A stretch of DNA of 64,000 nt from Ctenosaura bakeri (GCA_948474755.1 CAOLHI010001155.1:124001-188000), one strand, 5' to 3'; shown: positions 11,395 to 23,224, numbered from the stretch's first letter. Notes: a model not told the origin generated them from the letters alone. Program-made: numbers and translations.

Positions 11395-11985
11395 TTTTTT
11401 ACAGAAATGACTGATCACCATCTAGCTTGTATGCCGTAGAAGGACTATTATCTCATTTCTTTCTTGATCTAGATGGAAGCACAGTTTTCCAAGTGGAATG
11501 TACTAGAACCTCTAAGAGGATTGAATTATATGTTTTTTATTTTTTGTTTTTTGGTCAGTCAAGAGACTTATAAATTTGCACTCAAGATGCTTAACTTGAA
11601 AAGTAGCAATATGGGGAGTCTCTAAGGTACTGTTTTCTCCTGTTTTAATGGTATAAATCAAATAGAGTATGCTGAATTAACATCTAGAGACCAAAGTTTG
11701 GTGTTATCATGGTGGTTAGTGCAAGTTTCTTCAGAGATCCAGGAAAATATCAGTGAGTCATTTTAATGCGGGAAGGAGGATTTAGGCTGCAATTTTTGGT
11801 TAAAAAATTATCCTTCTTTTATCAAACTAACACTCTCTAGCAGAGAGAAAAGAGTTAATAAAGAAAATAACAAAGAACACAAAATAAATGAACATCATCC
11901 ATTTTGTCTTTCTATAAACCATTAAAACATTGAAGAGGAGCAGTCTCATAGGTATCACAAAGTACCTTCCAGAAATTTGCTGGAG
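11395..11985. other. Intronic, nothing recognised
   Basis: AT-rich sequence without a recognised repeat or coding signal. Confidence 0.5.
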
Positions 11986-11994
11986 AAGCAGCAA

Positions 11995-13305
11995 TGAAGA
12001 ACTTAAGTCTTTTATTCCAAGTCTCAAGTCAAATCTCAAGTCCCTACCCTCAAGTCTCAAGTTGAGTCTCAAGTATGGGAGCCAACTTTAACAGAAAAAA
12101 AAAAAGTGCTGGTGATCTCTATGGCCCTTTTCGCACGGGCTTTCTGTCGCGCGACAGCCCCGTGAACCTCGCGGGAGTGGGAGCGTCGCTCTGCACGACG
12201 CACTCCCACTTCCGCCGCTCTCACGGGGCTGCAGCGTCGTGATCGCGGGTTTTTTGATTTTCGCCTCAAAGCAAAAATCACCCGCGATTGCGCAACGCTC
12301 CCGGCGCCCAGGCGCACTTACCTCCTGTGCGGAGTGTCGGGGAGGCGATCGGGTCGCGCTTCCTTCCCTCCACCCCTGCGGAAGGAAGGGGCGGGGGGCG
12401 CTTCGCGTGCACGCGGGGGACGGACGGACGCGAGAGCCTCCTGCTTCGCCCGGGGGAGGGCGTCTCGCACGAGAAGCCTCCTCCGGTACCACTTCCCCCC
12501 TCGTTCCTTCGCCTGCAGAAGGAAGGTGGGGGAAAACGGCAGCCTCCTGGAGGAGCCTTCTCATGCGAGCCGCCCTCCCCCGCTCGCGCGAGAAGCCTCA
12601 ATGTGAAAAGGGTCTATGTGTGTGTGTAGGGGTGTTTAATCTGAGAGCAAGCAGGATTGGAAGGAAGCCTTAAGCCATGGAAGAACAGGAAAACCCTTCT
12701 GAAGGAAACTGCTTTCCACTCTGCCATGGCTGTAAAGGACACCCTTTACTTGCTAGCAAGCAGGATTGGAAGGAGGCCGTCAGGCTGGACAGCCATCGAG
12801 GAACAGGAAAGGCAAACTGAAGGAAGCTGACTGAGCAACCAGCTGGCTAGATGGGAAAGGGAGAGGAGGGGGAGGAGAAGGGGGATTTCACATTAACATT
12901 GATGGGACTTCAACCCCTAGTTCTCCCCTCAACCCTGACGCAGAGACTACTCCTTGCCCACATTCACCATAAAAAAGGCGCAAAGCCCTGTTTCCCCCCT
13001 CTTAACTCTCCTCGCTCTTTTGCTTTCCCATAAATGGCTTCTGGAGAAAGGCAGGAAACAAAAGAGGGGCAGAGAGGTGGGGATAAGGAGCATGTGTAGC
13101 TCTGGTTGAGTCATCAGCATAACATAACTGCTGATTGAGGAAAGGTTGCAGGGGAAGGTGGGCAGCAAGTTGATCACTAAAAAAAGACAAGTCTCAAGTT
13201 GAGTCTGTCCATCATTTATTGATGAGTTGAGTCCGAGTCAAGTCATTGAAGAGACCTTAAGTCTGACTTGTGTTCGAGTCGATCGACTTGAGTCTACGTC
13301 ATGGA
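11995..13305. mobile_element. Repeat with AAGTCTCAAGT arrays at both ends, host of a nested element
   Basis: Degenerate arrays of AAGTCTCAAG / GAGTC units occur at 11998-12074 and 13187-13303, bracketing 1.1 kb. Within it are the GC-rich TIR element (12124-12612) and a direct repeat of AGCAAGCAGGATTGGAAGGA at 12648-12667 and 12759-12778. The arrays resemble subterminal repeats of DNA transposons. The superfamily was not identified. Confidence 0.5.
12124..12612. mobile_element. GC-rich non-autonomous TIR element, copy A
   Basis: The left end GCCCTTTTCGCACGGGCTTT is matched by an imperfect inverted right end (AAGCCTCAATGTGAAAAGGG). TCTATG occurs on both flanks (12118-12123 and 12613-12618), consistent with a short target duplication. 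The interior is CpG-rich and full of inverted repeats. For example, ACTCCCACTTCCGCCGCTCT and its surroundings recur in inverted form in copy B. No ORF of biological length is supported. Confidence 0.72.
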
Positions 13306-13309
13306 GAAG

Positions 13310-13795
13310 CAGATACGTTATCACTGTTTAAGTAAACTCAAGAAACAGATACCAGATGTCTATGAATCTGCCTCATTTTTCAATGCCTCTTCATGTTGTA
13401 AGGTTACAAGTCAATTTCTTCAGAAAGGCCACTGGCCAAATTCTGTGTATCCAGTTAACTAGGTTTAGCCTATGTAAGCTTTTCCAGTGTTTTACTACTG
13501 CCTTCAGTGTTACTGTCAGTAGGTGGAAGATAAGTGTTTGTGTAGCCAAGTTTCATTTACTCCTATAGCTAACTGAATAACAATGCTTCACAGAGCTTTA
13601 ACTGCTGGCCTTTAATTGTGTTTAAGGTGGCTGAAGTTGTGTTCCTGAACCACACATTTTTGAATCAGTCCACCCATACATGCAAAATGAACCCCTCTAC
13701 TTCATTTCCTTCAGACCTTGAATATTCTGGAGCAACAGAGTGTAAATGTGTAGCATCTTCTGTGTGACAGGCCTTGAGATAATTGAAATCAGCTA
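13310..13795. other. Intronic, nothing recognised
   Basis: No gene or repeat family was recognised. Confidence 0.5.
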
Positions 13796-13800
13796 TCATA

Positions 13801-14005
13801 TCTCCAAGAACCAGCATGGTGCAGTGGTTTGCGTGTTGGACAACGACTCTGGAAATGAGGGTTCAATTCTCTGCTCAGCCATGGAAACACACTGGGCTAC
13901 TTTATATGTGTCACACATTCTCAGCCCCAAAAGGCTCCATGATAGAGTTGCTTTAGGTCTGCCATAAGCTGGAAACAACTTGAAGGCACACAGCAACAAT
14001 GATCA
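13801..14005 (+). mobile_element. tRNA-derived SINE, squamate type
   Basis: The head reads AACCAGCATGGTGCAGTGGT (A-box region) followed by GGGTTCAATTCTCTGCTCAG (B-box region). The body has ACACTGGGCTACTTTATATG, and the tail GCCATAAGCTGGAAACAACT, TGAAGGCACACAGCAACAA. This is the same family as 61481-61714. An internal segment is shortened. Confidence 0.82.
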
Positions 14006-14084
14006 TTATCTCCCCTTGATCTTTTTTCTTGAACAACAGGGTTTTTTATTTTGATTCCTGTCTTGATCGGTGTCATCTGGACAA

Positions 14085-14400
14085 GCTCTGATTTGCCAAT
14101 TTTACAATGTGGCTTCCAGAACTGGACAAACTGCTCTGCATAAAGCTTGGCCAGCAGAGCATAAGGTTCAAGTACTTCTTGAGATTTGAACACTGTGCTT
14201 CTGTTAGTTCAGACTAAGATTGTGTTTGATTTTTAAGGAGTTGAATCACACTGGTGGGTCATTAGCACCTTTTTCATATGTAGTGCCACCAAGCCAGGTC
14301 TTCTTCTTATATGTGTGGTGTTGGTTATTATAACTAAATGCTGGTCTTCGCATTTGTATCTGCTGAATTTTATCTTGTTAAAGGTTTTTTGGGTGGCAGA
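14085..14400 (-). mobile_element. CR1-like LINE fragment, - strand
   Basis: The + strand shows the antisense CR1 pattern seen also near 16550-16700: CCAGAACTGGACAAACTGCT, then GGCCAGCAGAGCATAAGG, then TTTAAGGAGTTGAATCACAC. It is diverged and lacks the CR1 3' terminus. Confidence 0.6.
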
Positions 14401-14404
14401 CAAT

Positions 14405-16050
14405 GTAACCATTAGCAGGGGGGATTCTGCCTCTTTCAAGCCCACTGTGAAATGAGAGGTAGGACCAACACTTAATGCATCCTGCATGTGTCAGAGGATT
14501 CAGAAGGGATGCAGTCAATCTTCTGCCCAGCACTAAGGTGCCCTCCTCTTTGGAGTTCTGTGCAATATGCAGAGAATTGGCAGAAAGGGAATGTTTCTGC
14601 TTTTGGGTGTGACCCAGCAGAGAGATGTGTGGATTTGTGGAAGAAGAAGGGGAAAGATCAAAATTAAGAAGGGAGATGATATTGGGGGGAAAAAATCTCA
14701 AGGCAGGAGAAACTCTCCATCACTTGCAGTTTCAGAGAACAATTTCAGTTGAACAAGCCAACGAAAAGCCTGATGGAGATCAAAGCAAGAACTGTCAAAA
14801 GAGAAATGAAAGGGCTTATGAGACAAGTTCAGAAAGTTGAGAGAAAAAAGAAAGCTAAAGAGATGAACCTCTGGGAAAAAAGAGGAGAGAGGCAGCAGGA
14901 AGTTGTTAAAAAGTGTTAGAGGTACAACACTGAGCAAGAGGAAGACAATCTCGTGATAAGGAAAGATAAAAACTGAGTGTACAAAATAGCAGGAACTATA
15001 GTTTTTATAAACAAAGCAGGGGGAAGTGTCTATAAGTTGGTACTGGAGCTAGAAGCATAGAAAATACAAGATCTTTCAGGAAGAGATTACAGAAAATGTG
15101 CTCATGATAGATGAGAAAATGAAAGCATGAAATGAAAGTAGAATAGAAGTCTTGTTGGTAAGGGTTGAACAATGTGTGTGTTTCATCTTTGCTGGGCCTA
15201 TTACAAACAGATGTGGGCTTTTGAGCTGGGATTATGTCTTGAAGGCGTATATGCACTTTCATTCCAACATTTCATATCTTCAAAGTAGATTATCTCTTTA
15301 CAATATATTTTATATTTGGTTCCCACTTTTGGAAATGAGTGCAAATGTTGAGCTGATATTCTAATTTAAAAGATAGGAATTTGAGCTAGTATTGTGGTCT
15401 TACCTGACCTTTGTATAGTCCCACATATTTGGACATGAATGTATCAACTTGTGGACATTACAGAATTTTGGAACATAAATTGTTTTTTCAATTTCAGGCA
15501 ACCAGGTTGAATTAACTGTTAGGCTGATAAGGCCCTCATATTTTTAGATCCTCAGGTTTTTTTTGTTGGCTTATCTTAGACCAGGCACACACTCATCATG
15601 CTTGAAAGGAAGTCAGTTTTTGAAACTTCATGCATATCGGCATTATTTTTAAAAAAACTGAATCAGTTTATATGCAGCTTATCAGGTATAAAATGTTATC
15701 TTATTGCAAAGCAGTTTTCATGTTCCTAGACAAGTAGGTGAAAGCGTATATTTTCTTGCTGAATGTGGTCTTCCATCTCTTGGGTCAGATGTGCCTCCCG
15801 TTAAGTGCAGTGGCTGTTATCTTGCTGAACTGGAGTTTTTCCAAGAAATTTGGCCTTCCTTTGCCTCAGAACGTTGGTAAGCCTGCAGGAAGAGTTTTGT
15901 CTAATATCTATCGAATACTGTTTCTGATTAATTCATTGCACTGATTTCAAAGAAGATGGAGAATAAGTTTCCAAGTCAGTGCCAGTACCAACATCTGTGT
16001 CATAAATATTCAGGTACTCTCTTGTTTAGTTTTTGCAAATCAGTTTATCA
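14405..16050. other. Intronic, nothing recognised
   Basis: A purine-rich stretch occurs at about 14640-14960. Short open frames match nothing known. Confidence 0.5.
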
Positions 16051-16057
16051 AATTAAC

Positions 16058-17240
16058 ATCATAGAGTCATAAAAGTGGAAGGGGTCTCTTGGACCATTGA
16101 GTCCAACTCCCTGCTCTGTGCAGGATCTCCAGCTAAAGCATCCCCAGTAGGTAGCTGTCCAGGCATTTTGAAGATGTCCGGAGAAAGGAACTCTTCTACC
16201 TCTTTATGCAGGTGGTTCTGTTGCCAAACAACTCTTACCATCAAGAAGTTCTTTCTAATGTTCACTTGAAATCTACCCTCCTTCATCTTAAAACTGTTAA
16301 ACCCAGGTCTACTCTCTGTGGCAACAGAGAACAAATCTGTACCTTCCTTGCTGTGACAGCCTTTCAGGTATTTAAAGAGTGCAATCATGCCACTCCTTAG
16401 CATTCACTTCATGAAGGTGAACATGCCCAATTTCTTCAGCCTTTCTTTATATGTTTTGTTCTCCATACTTTTTACAAGGTTTTTTTCCCCTCTCCTGAGC
16501 CTACTCTAGTTTGCCTATATCTTGCTTAACAGGAGGTACCCAAGCTGAATTTGGTACTCCAGATGAGTCTTGGCCAGCACAGAATACAGCAAGACTGTTA
16601 TTCTCTTCAGCTTGGAAACTATGCTTCTATTAGCGCAGGCTACAATAGCATTCACCTTTGTTGCAGCATCACAGTGCTGGCTGTTCAACTTACAGTGTGA
16701 TCAACAAGAATCCCAATGTCCTTTTCGCATGTAGTAATCTATTCCCTATTACATAAATACCTATAAATACCTGTGTGTGTGTGTGTATGTGTATGTATGT
16801 ATGTATGTGTGTATATATATATACACACACACACACACATATATGCATACACACACACACACACACACATACCTGTGTATTTGGGTTTTTTGACCTAAAT
16901 CTAGAATTTTGCATTTCTCTATACTGAATGTCATTTTACTGATTTCTGCCCAGTCTTTGAGCATGGTTTTTCAACCAGTTATGGATCTCTCTGACAGTGT
17001 TTCCATCTATTCCACATTTCATCAGTTTACTAATTAGAATGTTATGGGGAACTTATCAAATGCTTTGCTGAAATCCAGATAAATGACATCCACAACATTC
17101 CTACCTGCTATGTTACTAGTGACCTGATTGAAAAAAGCTCTGAAATTAGTTTGGCAGTATTTGTTCTCAAGAAACCCATGCTAGCTACTACTGATCACTA
17201 CATTGTAGTCAAGATACTTTCCAGCATGTGGCAATACAAA
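16058..17240 (-). mobile_element. CR1 LINE, - strand, interrupted by (CA)n
   Basis: The CR1 3' end is at the left (ATCATAGAGTCATAAAAGTGG at 16058-16078) and sequence continues antisense through the RT C-terminus. The region near 17040-17240 is antisense to the 'HGF..N...L...[20 protein letters not shown]' part of CR1. The dinucleotide repeat at 16770-16875 sits inside it. The frames are broken. Confidence 0.85.
16768..16875. repeat. (TG)n/(CA)n microsatellite with TATA and GTAT interruptions
   Basis: Alternating TG, TATG, TATA and CA dinucleotide runs occur inside the CR1 copy. The open frames over it are simple-sequence artefacts. Confidence 0.95.
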
Positions 17241-17411
17241 ATTGTTGACTAGTAATATGACTATGGAAGAAGAGAATAAAGTATTCACTCTTTCTAATTT
17301 TAAGGCCAAAAAAAAAAAAAATCAAATATCTCGGAACTGCAGTTATGAAGAACAACAGTGCATTGTTTCAAAATAATTGTGAGAATCTGGAAAGAAATTT
17401 AAGAAGATTTA

Positions 17412-17612
17412 GGCCATTTCCACACTACACTATTATAGTGCTGTATTCCACGTTCAACATCCTGTAGAATTCTGGGGTTTGTAGTTTATTGAGGCCCAAG
17501 AGTTCTCTGGCTGAGAATTCTAAATGACCTCCCTAAAATGCAAATCCCAGGATTGCATAGGATGTTGAAAGTGGAATAATAGCACTGTATCAATGTAGTG
17601 TGGAAAGGCTCT
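17412..17612. mobile_element. Palindromic MITE, GGCCATTTCC family, copy 1
   Basis: The left end GGCCATTTCCACACTACACT is matched in inverse at AGTGTGGAAAGGC (17598-17610). Inner blocks CAACATCCTGTAGAATTCTG and CAGGATTGCATAGGATGTTG form the stem. The loop region carries GAGGCCCAAGAGTTCTCTGG. It is the same family as 35576-35756 and 38602-38803. Confidence 0.82.
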
Positions 17613-17639
17613 TAGAAAAAAAGGGAAAAGTGAAATTTA

Positions 17640-18068
17640 TGGATAGAATTGCAGCAGTAAAGGCTAATGTTTTGCATAGGCTTTTATTTTATTTTCAAAC
17701 AATCTCAGTAATGAGAAAAGGAATACTTTTTGTCTAGTGGCAGAAATATATTTCCAGATTCATCTGGCAGGCAAACAGACCTCGAATAAAACTCAAAGAA
17801 TTGTTCAGTGATAAACAAGAGGGTAGTCTAGGATTTCCTAACATTAAATTGTCTTATGACTCTTGCTGTTACATGTGGTTGAAAGAATAAATTTTGCTTA
17901 GAGATGAAAGACTACTGGGACTTAAGGGTCTTGATTTGTTAGCATGGTTATCTTTGATATGATAAAGTTAAGGTACATGCTGGTTTTAAAAAGCATTGCA
18001 TCAGTTAGTTTCTTCTCAGAATTTGATCCAAGTTATTTAAGCAAAGGTTTTTCTCTGAGATATTATTG
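17640..18068 (+). mobile_element. L1 LINE ORF2 fragment, interrupted by DIRS copy 2
   Basis: Translation from about 17750 gives FIWQANRPRIKLKELF, then GSLGFPNIKLSYDSCCYMWLK, then LLGLKGLDLL and a degraded 'YDKVKVH' segment near 17955-17980. This is the L1 ORF2 region after the RT domain ('RIKL..L......GGLGLPNLK..Y'). Stops are present. The match continues to about 18060, where the DIRS terminus starts. Confidence 0.62.
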
Positions 18069-18069
18069 G

Positions 18070-18240
18070 TTCTTCTTTGTGGTCTCTGTGCCTCACACAT
18101 TGGGATCTTTGTGCATGTGTGGTAGCGTTTGGAAGATTCTAGAGCTAAGCAGCTTGGCGGGAACCCCTCCCCCTGCTCGTACTGAGCATGCTCAGCCCGC
18201 CAAGCCAACAGTCTCTCCTCAGTTTTCTTTCGTCCACCGG
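18070..18240 (+). repeat. DIRS left inverted terminal repeat
   Basis: TTCTTCTTTGTGGTCTCTGT (18070-18090 area) is complementary to the left half of the ICR in copy 1 (2595-2630). The following GGTAGCGTTTGGAAGATTCT and GGCGGGAACCCCTCCCC blocks match the right repeat of copy 1 in inverse orientation. Confidence 0.83.
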
Positions 18241-20817
18241 CATGTTCGCAGCGAATGCAAGTGCAAGGTTCTCCAGGTTAGTGGCTTGCCTTTTCGGCCT
18301 TTTCTCTTCTCTGTCTTCGTTCTTCTTGGACTTCGTTTGTCAGAGTCCCTCCTTCTTTGGACTTCTTTGTGAGAGTTTCTTCTTTTTTCTTATGTTTGCT
18401 TTGTTCAAGAACTGTGCCTCCTGTGGTCCTAAAGTCGCCTCTCCGACGGGCACTATTTTGCCTTAGAGAAGCCCATAACTTGCGGGCCTGCCCTGTGTGT
18501 AGAGATTTCACGGTGCAGACCCTGAGGAACAGGTCGTCCAGGCTAAAATCCCACTGTTGGGAACAGTCTCTGAAGATCAAGGAGCAGGCGGCTGAAAATA
18601 CTGCCCTCCTTACTGCCATGTCTTCCCGTTCCTCTTTGGTGGTACGAACTTTGAGCACGCCCTCATCGGTATCAGCGTCTGCGATACCAATGGTGATGGT
18701 ACTGGGCTTGGTACCGTCTTCCTTGCCTCCGATCTCCGCCTTACTGCCGACTCCGAAGATTCACAGGACGCCAGTTACCTCTGTGTCGGGGGATGCCCCT
18801 GCGGGCTTGCAGGTGGTGAAACCAACCAAGCCCCTTACCGTGGCCCAGTGGAAACGGCCTTCTTCTCTTGTGATGAAGGACAAGAAGAAGAAGAAAAAGG
18901 AGAAGCGGAAGTCGCCTTCTCCGCGGCAAACCTGTCTGCCAACGCCTCCTCCAATACAACCTGTGATGGATACGGTTGAGGAGGGGCCCCCGCCGGATAT
19001 ATCTGTGGAGCATCATGGTTCCCAACTCCCAGTGGTCCTGGTACCACCAGCCATGGATGACTCTTCAGCGCCTTCAGATCTGCCTGTGCTGGCTGTGCCA
19101 ACCATGCTGCTTGGTCAGCCTCTACTTGGGATGGACTGCCCAGACCCTTCTTTAGAGACTCCAAGTGAGTGTCTTCCCGTGACTGCGCTCGCCATAGCGC
19201 AGTGCACTCTCCGGGCCGGGCCGACAGACATCTTTCCCCACAGCAGCGGGAGGCCACCTCCGATTGTGACAGATCTAGGCCCAGGATCGATTTGCCTTTT
19301 TCGTCCACGTCCTACATTGTGAGTTATGAACATGAACATCTGTGGCGTGAGCAGCCTGGGTCCTACTATTTTTACTCCCCTGCTTATAGAGACCGGTACC
19401 ACGTGGATGTCTGTCGTTGGTCCCTGTATTGCCATCAATCTCAGTCGCTGTCATTGGGCTCCTGGTATCGTCCTGCATCCCAGTTCCACCACTCTCCGTC
19501 GCATTCGAGGTCTAGATCCCCCTACTATCATGGGAGGTCTAGAGACTGCTCACCACGCTACAGGCCTGTGTCACCACCTCCTCGGGTCACAGCTACAATT
19601 TCTCGCCCTGCTGTGGAGGCACCTCCACTGCCCCAGTAGTCGAAGACTGCACCGACCTCTACTCAGTCGATTCAGCGTCCAGTCCCTAGTGTTCTGCCGA
19701 TTTCGATGGCCACGGTAGCATAGCTGGCATTTCTACCATCAGAACCATCTTCTGCAACATCAACGGTCACCGTTCCACCTCCACCAAGCTCTCTCTGCCG
19801 CCTCAGCCACCACCGGCCCAGGGACTGCCTTCGCGTTCCTCACACTCCTATGGGTCAGACTCTGACTCTGGCAACTCCACTCCGGACTCGCATGTGCCTC
19901 TACCACTGATCTTTGGGGAGCCCACACCGGACTTGGCGCCCAAGGACGTTAAACAGTTTTCTGACATCCTTCTTCGCATGGCCAATGCCCTTGGCCTCGA
20001 TGTCTCTGGACCGGTTCCAACAGTGCAGGACCCCGTGTTTCACTGTGTAGACACGCGCCCACCATCTACGGCACCGATACCGTTCCTGCCTGTTCTGCAG
20101 GAGGTATTGAAACACCCTTGGGCCCAGCCAGCCTCCTTGCAGCTGATACCTCATCGTCTGGAGCATCTCTATAGGACCCAGAAGAAGGATGTTGATTTCT
20201 TGTTTAATCACCCGGTGCCTAATTCCATCGTGGTTCAGTCTTCCCAAACCAAGGGCGGTAAGAGGGCACACACCACCCTGCCTGATCGAGAGGGATGTCG
20301 GCTGGACTCATTCGGGAGACGCTTTTATTCGACGTCTTCCCTCATTGCAAGGATTTCGAAAACTCAGGCCTGTCTTGCTGCATACCAGCGCAACATCTGG
20401 GACAGGTTTTATCCCCTGCTGGCTCATCTCCTGGATGATCATCGGACGAATGCTATCCAATTTTATAATGAATCGGTAGTGCTGTCCAACCAACAGATTC
20501 TGTCCTTGCGGCCCAAGGTCCTTGCGATCAAGGGTGCGGCCCGAGTGATGGTGGGAGCTGTCACCCTTCAGCGATTCGCTTGGCTACGCTCTGCGGGACT
20601 ACAGGAGGATGGTAGGAAGCATATCGAGGACTTGCCATTCGATGGGCAAGGCCTGTTCCACTCGACTACTGATGATGCAATGGACCACCTCATGAAGGCA
20701 CGCCTCACGGCAAAACGGATTGGGATTCACCAAACACCACAGTCCCGTTGCAGTTTCGCTTCCCACTATTATTGGCACCGGTCCTCCTACTCCGACCAGT
20801 CTCACTCACTGTGTTGA
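18240..20817 (+). pseudogene. DIRS copy 2 gag, frameshifted
   Basis: This is the gag-like protein of the element, expected to package element RNA. An open frame runs 18357-19322 with a lysine-rich basic patch (MKDKKKKKKEKRKSP) at about 18872-18915. The frame then shifts into 19169-19639, which carries an SR-rich stretch (SPSHSRSRSPYYHGRSRD near 19490-19540). A further open frame, 19894-20817, holds the conserved gag domain. Within it DREGCRLDSFGRRFYSTSSL lies near 20287-20345, AAYQRNIWDRFYPLLAHLLD near 20377-20435 and LPFDGQGLF near 20634-20660. A stop near 19722 and at least two frameshifts separate the pieces. Assignment rests on position before RT and on this domain. Confidence 0.82.
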
Positions 20818-20922
20818 ACATCCGCTCGATCCTCGGTACTGTCCTCTGCCTGAAGGCCCCTATGAAGATGCCAACCTTCTTCGAAGAAGTCTTCGTCCAT
20901 GGTGAAGTCGAGGTTTTGACTT

Positions 20923-22830
20923 CCCACGCAGGTTGCCACCACATCCACTCTTCTGCGTGCCCACCAGCTTCGTCGACCACCCCAGTTTGGCCCGACATCT
21001 CTCTGAATGGTGTCACATCACGACGGAGTCTTGGGTTCTCTCCATTGTCCGTCTTGGTTACGCCCTCGAATTTCAAAATATACCACCTCGAGGCGTCTAC
21101 TATTCCACTCCGGCCAACCTGGCTCTGCTAGAGGAGATCCAGTCCCTACTGCAGAAAGGGGCCATAGAATGGGTCCCGTCCTCGGCCAGTACCACCGGCT
21201 TCTTTTCTCGGTACTTCATGATACCGAAATCAGATGGTACCTTATGACCGATCCTGGACCCCAGGGGGGTGAACTCTTACATCCTCCCCAAGAAGTTCAA
21301 GATGGTCACCCTGTCCTCCATCTTGCCCTTCCTGCGACGTTGGGACTGGTTCACCTCTATCGATCTGTGAGACACCTACTTCCATCTTGCAATTCGACCC
21401 CAACACAGGAGGTACCTGCGATTCGCGGTTGACGGCATCTGCTACCAGTACAAGGTGCTGCCGTCCAGACTCTCCACCGCATCCAGGGTCTTCACCAAAT
21501 GCATAGCCCCGGTGGTATCGTACCTGTGCACGAAGCGTGTTATGGTATACCCTTACCTCGACGACTGGCTGTTGGTGGCACCCTGCAAGTAGAAGTTTTA
21601 CGAGGACATCCATCTCACACTGTCTCTTCTGTCCCGCCTTGGCTTCAGGGTGAACCTGAAGAAGTCACACCTTGAACCAACCAGAGTTCTGGACTTCATT
21701 GGAGCCACCTTGGACTCTGTTTCCGCCAAGACCTTTCTTCCACTGAAGCAGGCCTGCACCCTTTGCCGAGCTGCTACCGCTGTCCTCCGCATCCCTGTGG
21801 CCTCAGCGAGGAGGATCCAACAACTTCTAGGCTACATGGCAGCGATGATGTCGGTCACCTACCTCTCCCGCATTCATGCCTGCCCGCTACAGCACTGGTT
21901 CATCAGGGTCTTCGACCCTCTACTAGACAACCAGGACCTTCTCCTACGGATCCCTCAACAGGTTCACCGCTCTCTTCTCTAGTGGCTGCCCTTCTGGCAT
22001 CTCCTGTCGGGAATGCCATCCCTCGACTCGTGCCCTTGGGTCACGGTGACAACAGACACCTCCCTCTATGGATGTGGAGCGCATTGTGGCGACCTCAGGG
22101 TGCAGGGACACTGGGTCGGCCTAGAGACTCACCTGCACATCACTGCCCTGGAGCTCCTCACCATCCTGAAGGTGCTACGAGCGTTTCACAATCTGGTGAT
22201 CGGCCACATGGTGCGGATCCTCTCAGACAACACAACGACCATGTGCTATGTGAACAGGCAGGGAAGTACACTATCTACCATCCTCCTCAACATAGCCCTT
22301 CATCTTTGGGACTGGTGTATACTGCTCTGAGTTCACCCCGTTGCTATTTACCTGGCGGGCCAGGAGAACACCATGGCAGACAGCCTCAGCAGGGACAGCT
22401 CGTGCTACCATGAGTGGTCCCTCTCCGGGACCGCATTTTGGGCGATAGTGGCCCAAGGGGGTCAGCCATCCATCGACCTCTTTGCCAGCAGCCGGAACAA
22501 GAAGTGTTTCTGTTACTGCTAAAGGGCCGGCCTGGGTCATGGATCCCTTGGCGACGCTTTTCAGTTTCAGTGGGACAAGGGGCTGCCATTCCTGCCATTC
22601 CCACTTCTGAGTCGAGTGGTCACCAAGATCCCTTCCGATCGCGCCGATGCCACCCTTGTGGCTCCATACTGGCCGAGGCAGCACTGGTTCGGGCCCCTCT
22701 TCGAATCCACTGGAGACCGGCTTCTCTAGTTTTCAGCAGTACCGGACCTCCTCTCCCACTCGGATGGTCTTGTGCTGCACCCGGACCTACCGGTCCTGGG
22801 TCTCCACACGTGGATGATAACCCCTTAGAT
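20923..22830 (+). pseudogene. DIRS copy 2 RT-RNase H polyprotein, multiple stops
   Basis: The frame runs from the N-terminal RT region (GYALEFQNIPPRGVYYSTP near 21058-21115; RYFMIPKSDGTL near 21211-21245) through CYQYKVLP (about 21440) and the catalytic YLDDWL (21554-21571). RNase H follows, with TTDTSLYGCGAH near 22049-22085, ITALELL near 22140, LSDNTTTMCYVNRQ near 22221-22262 and DSLSRD near 22380. The tail with IDLFASSRN and YWPRQHW ends near 22830. In-frame stops include 21244-21246, 21368-21370 (CGA to TGA), 21590-21592, 21980-21982 and 22328-22330. Spacing to gag and overlap with the recombinase match copy 1. Confidence 0.88.
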
Positions 22831-22834
22831 GTTC

Positions 22835-23222
22835 CAGCCATACGGGATGTCCTCACTGCAGCCAGAAAGGAGTCTACATGTAGGTCTTACCATTACAAGT
22901 GGCAGAGATTCATGGCCTTTGCAGATGTTTGTCGTGAACCAGCATTGCCGGTTGCCCTTTCTACTGTGCTGCACTTCCTTCTGCACCTTCGGAAACAGGG
23001 ACTGGCCTTTCCATCTTTGCAGGTCTGCCTCTCAGCTGTTGTCTCCTACTAGCCACATGGTTCCCCCTCGGCGGCACTTTTTTCTCCTTTCTTTAAAAGA
23101 GTAAGGCACTACCCTCAAGCAATTTGTGAAAGGCCTGCAGCACCTTTAGCCACCAGTGTCTCTGCCGATCCCACCTTGGTTGCTGTCCTTGGTACTATCG
23201 CAGCTGACGCGACCACCCTTTA
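22835..23222 (+). pseudogene. DIRS copy 2 tyrosine recombinase N-terminal remnant
   Basis: The reading IRDVLTAARKEST, then YHYKWQRFMAFADVCREPAL and LHFLLHLRKQGLAFPSL, matches the N-terminal core-binding region of the copy 1 recombinase. A stop follows at 23050-23052 and a frameshift near 23090. The sequence breaks off at about 23222. The catalytic R, HxxR and Y are absent, so this remnant cannot catalyse recombination. Confidence 0.87.
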
Positions 23223-23224
23223 AT

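Larger units (their letters stand above)
18070..23222 (+). mobile_element. DIRS retrotransposon copy 2 (5' part, 3' truncated)
   Basis: This is the same family as copy 1, but with its left end present: terminal repeat (18070-18240), gag, RT, RNase H and the start of the recombinase. It ends inside the recombinase at about 23222, at a point corresponding to about 1905 in copy 1. The right half, ICR and right repeat are missing. Many CGA and CAG codons have become TGA and TAG, the decay expected from CpG deamination, so it is older than copy 1. Confidence 0.9.

Noticed and set aside
12088..12673. Several open frames of 107-158 codons over element A
   Set aside because: Same cause: GC-rich non-coding transposon interior, with frames on both strands and no homology.
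16690..16914. Open frame encoding Cys-Val and His-Thr repeats
   Set aside because: Translation of a (CA)n/(TG)n microsatellite.
18357..19322. Host gene encoding a lysine-rich nuclear protein
   Set aside because: Position between the DIRS left terminus and its RT, with frameshifts, shows it is the element's gag.
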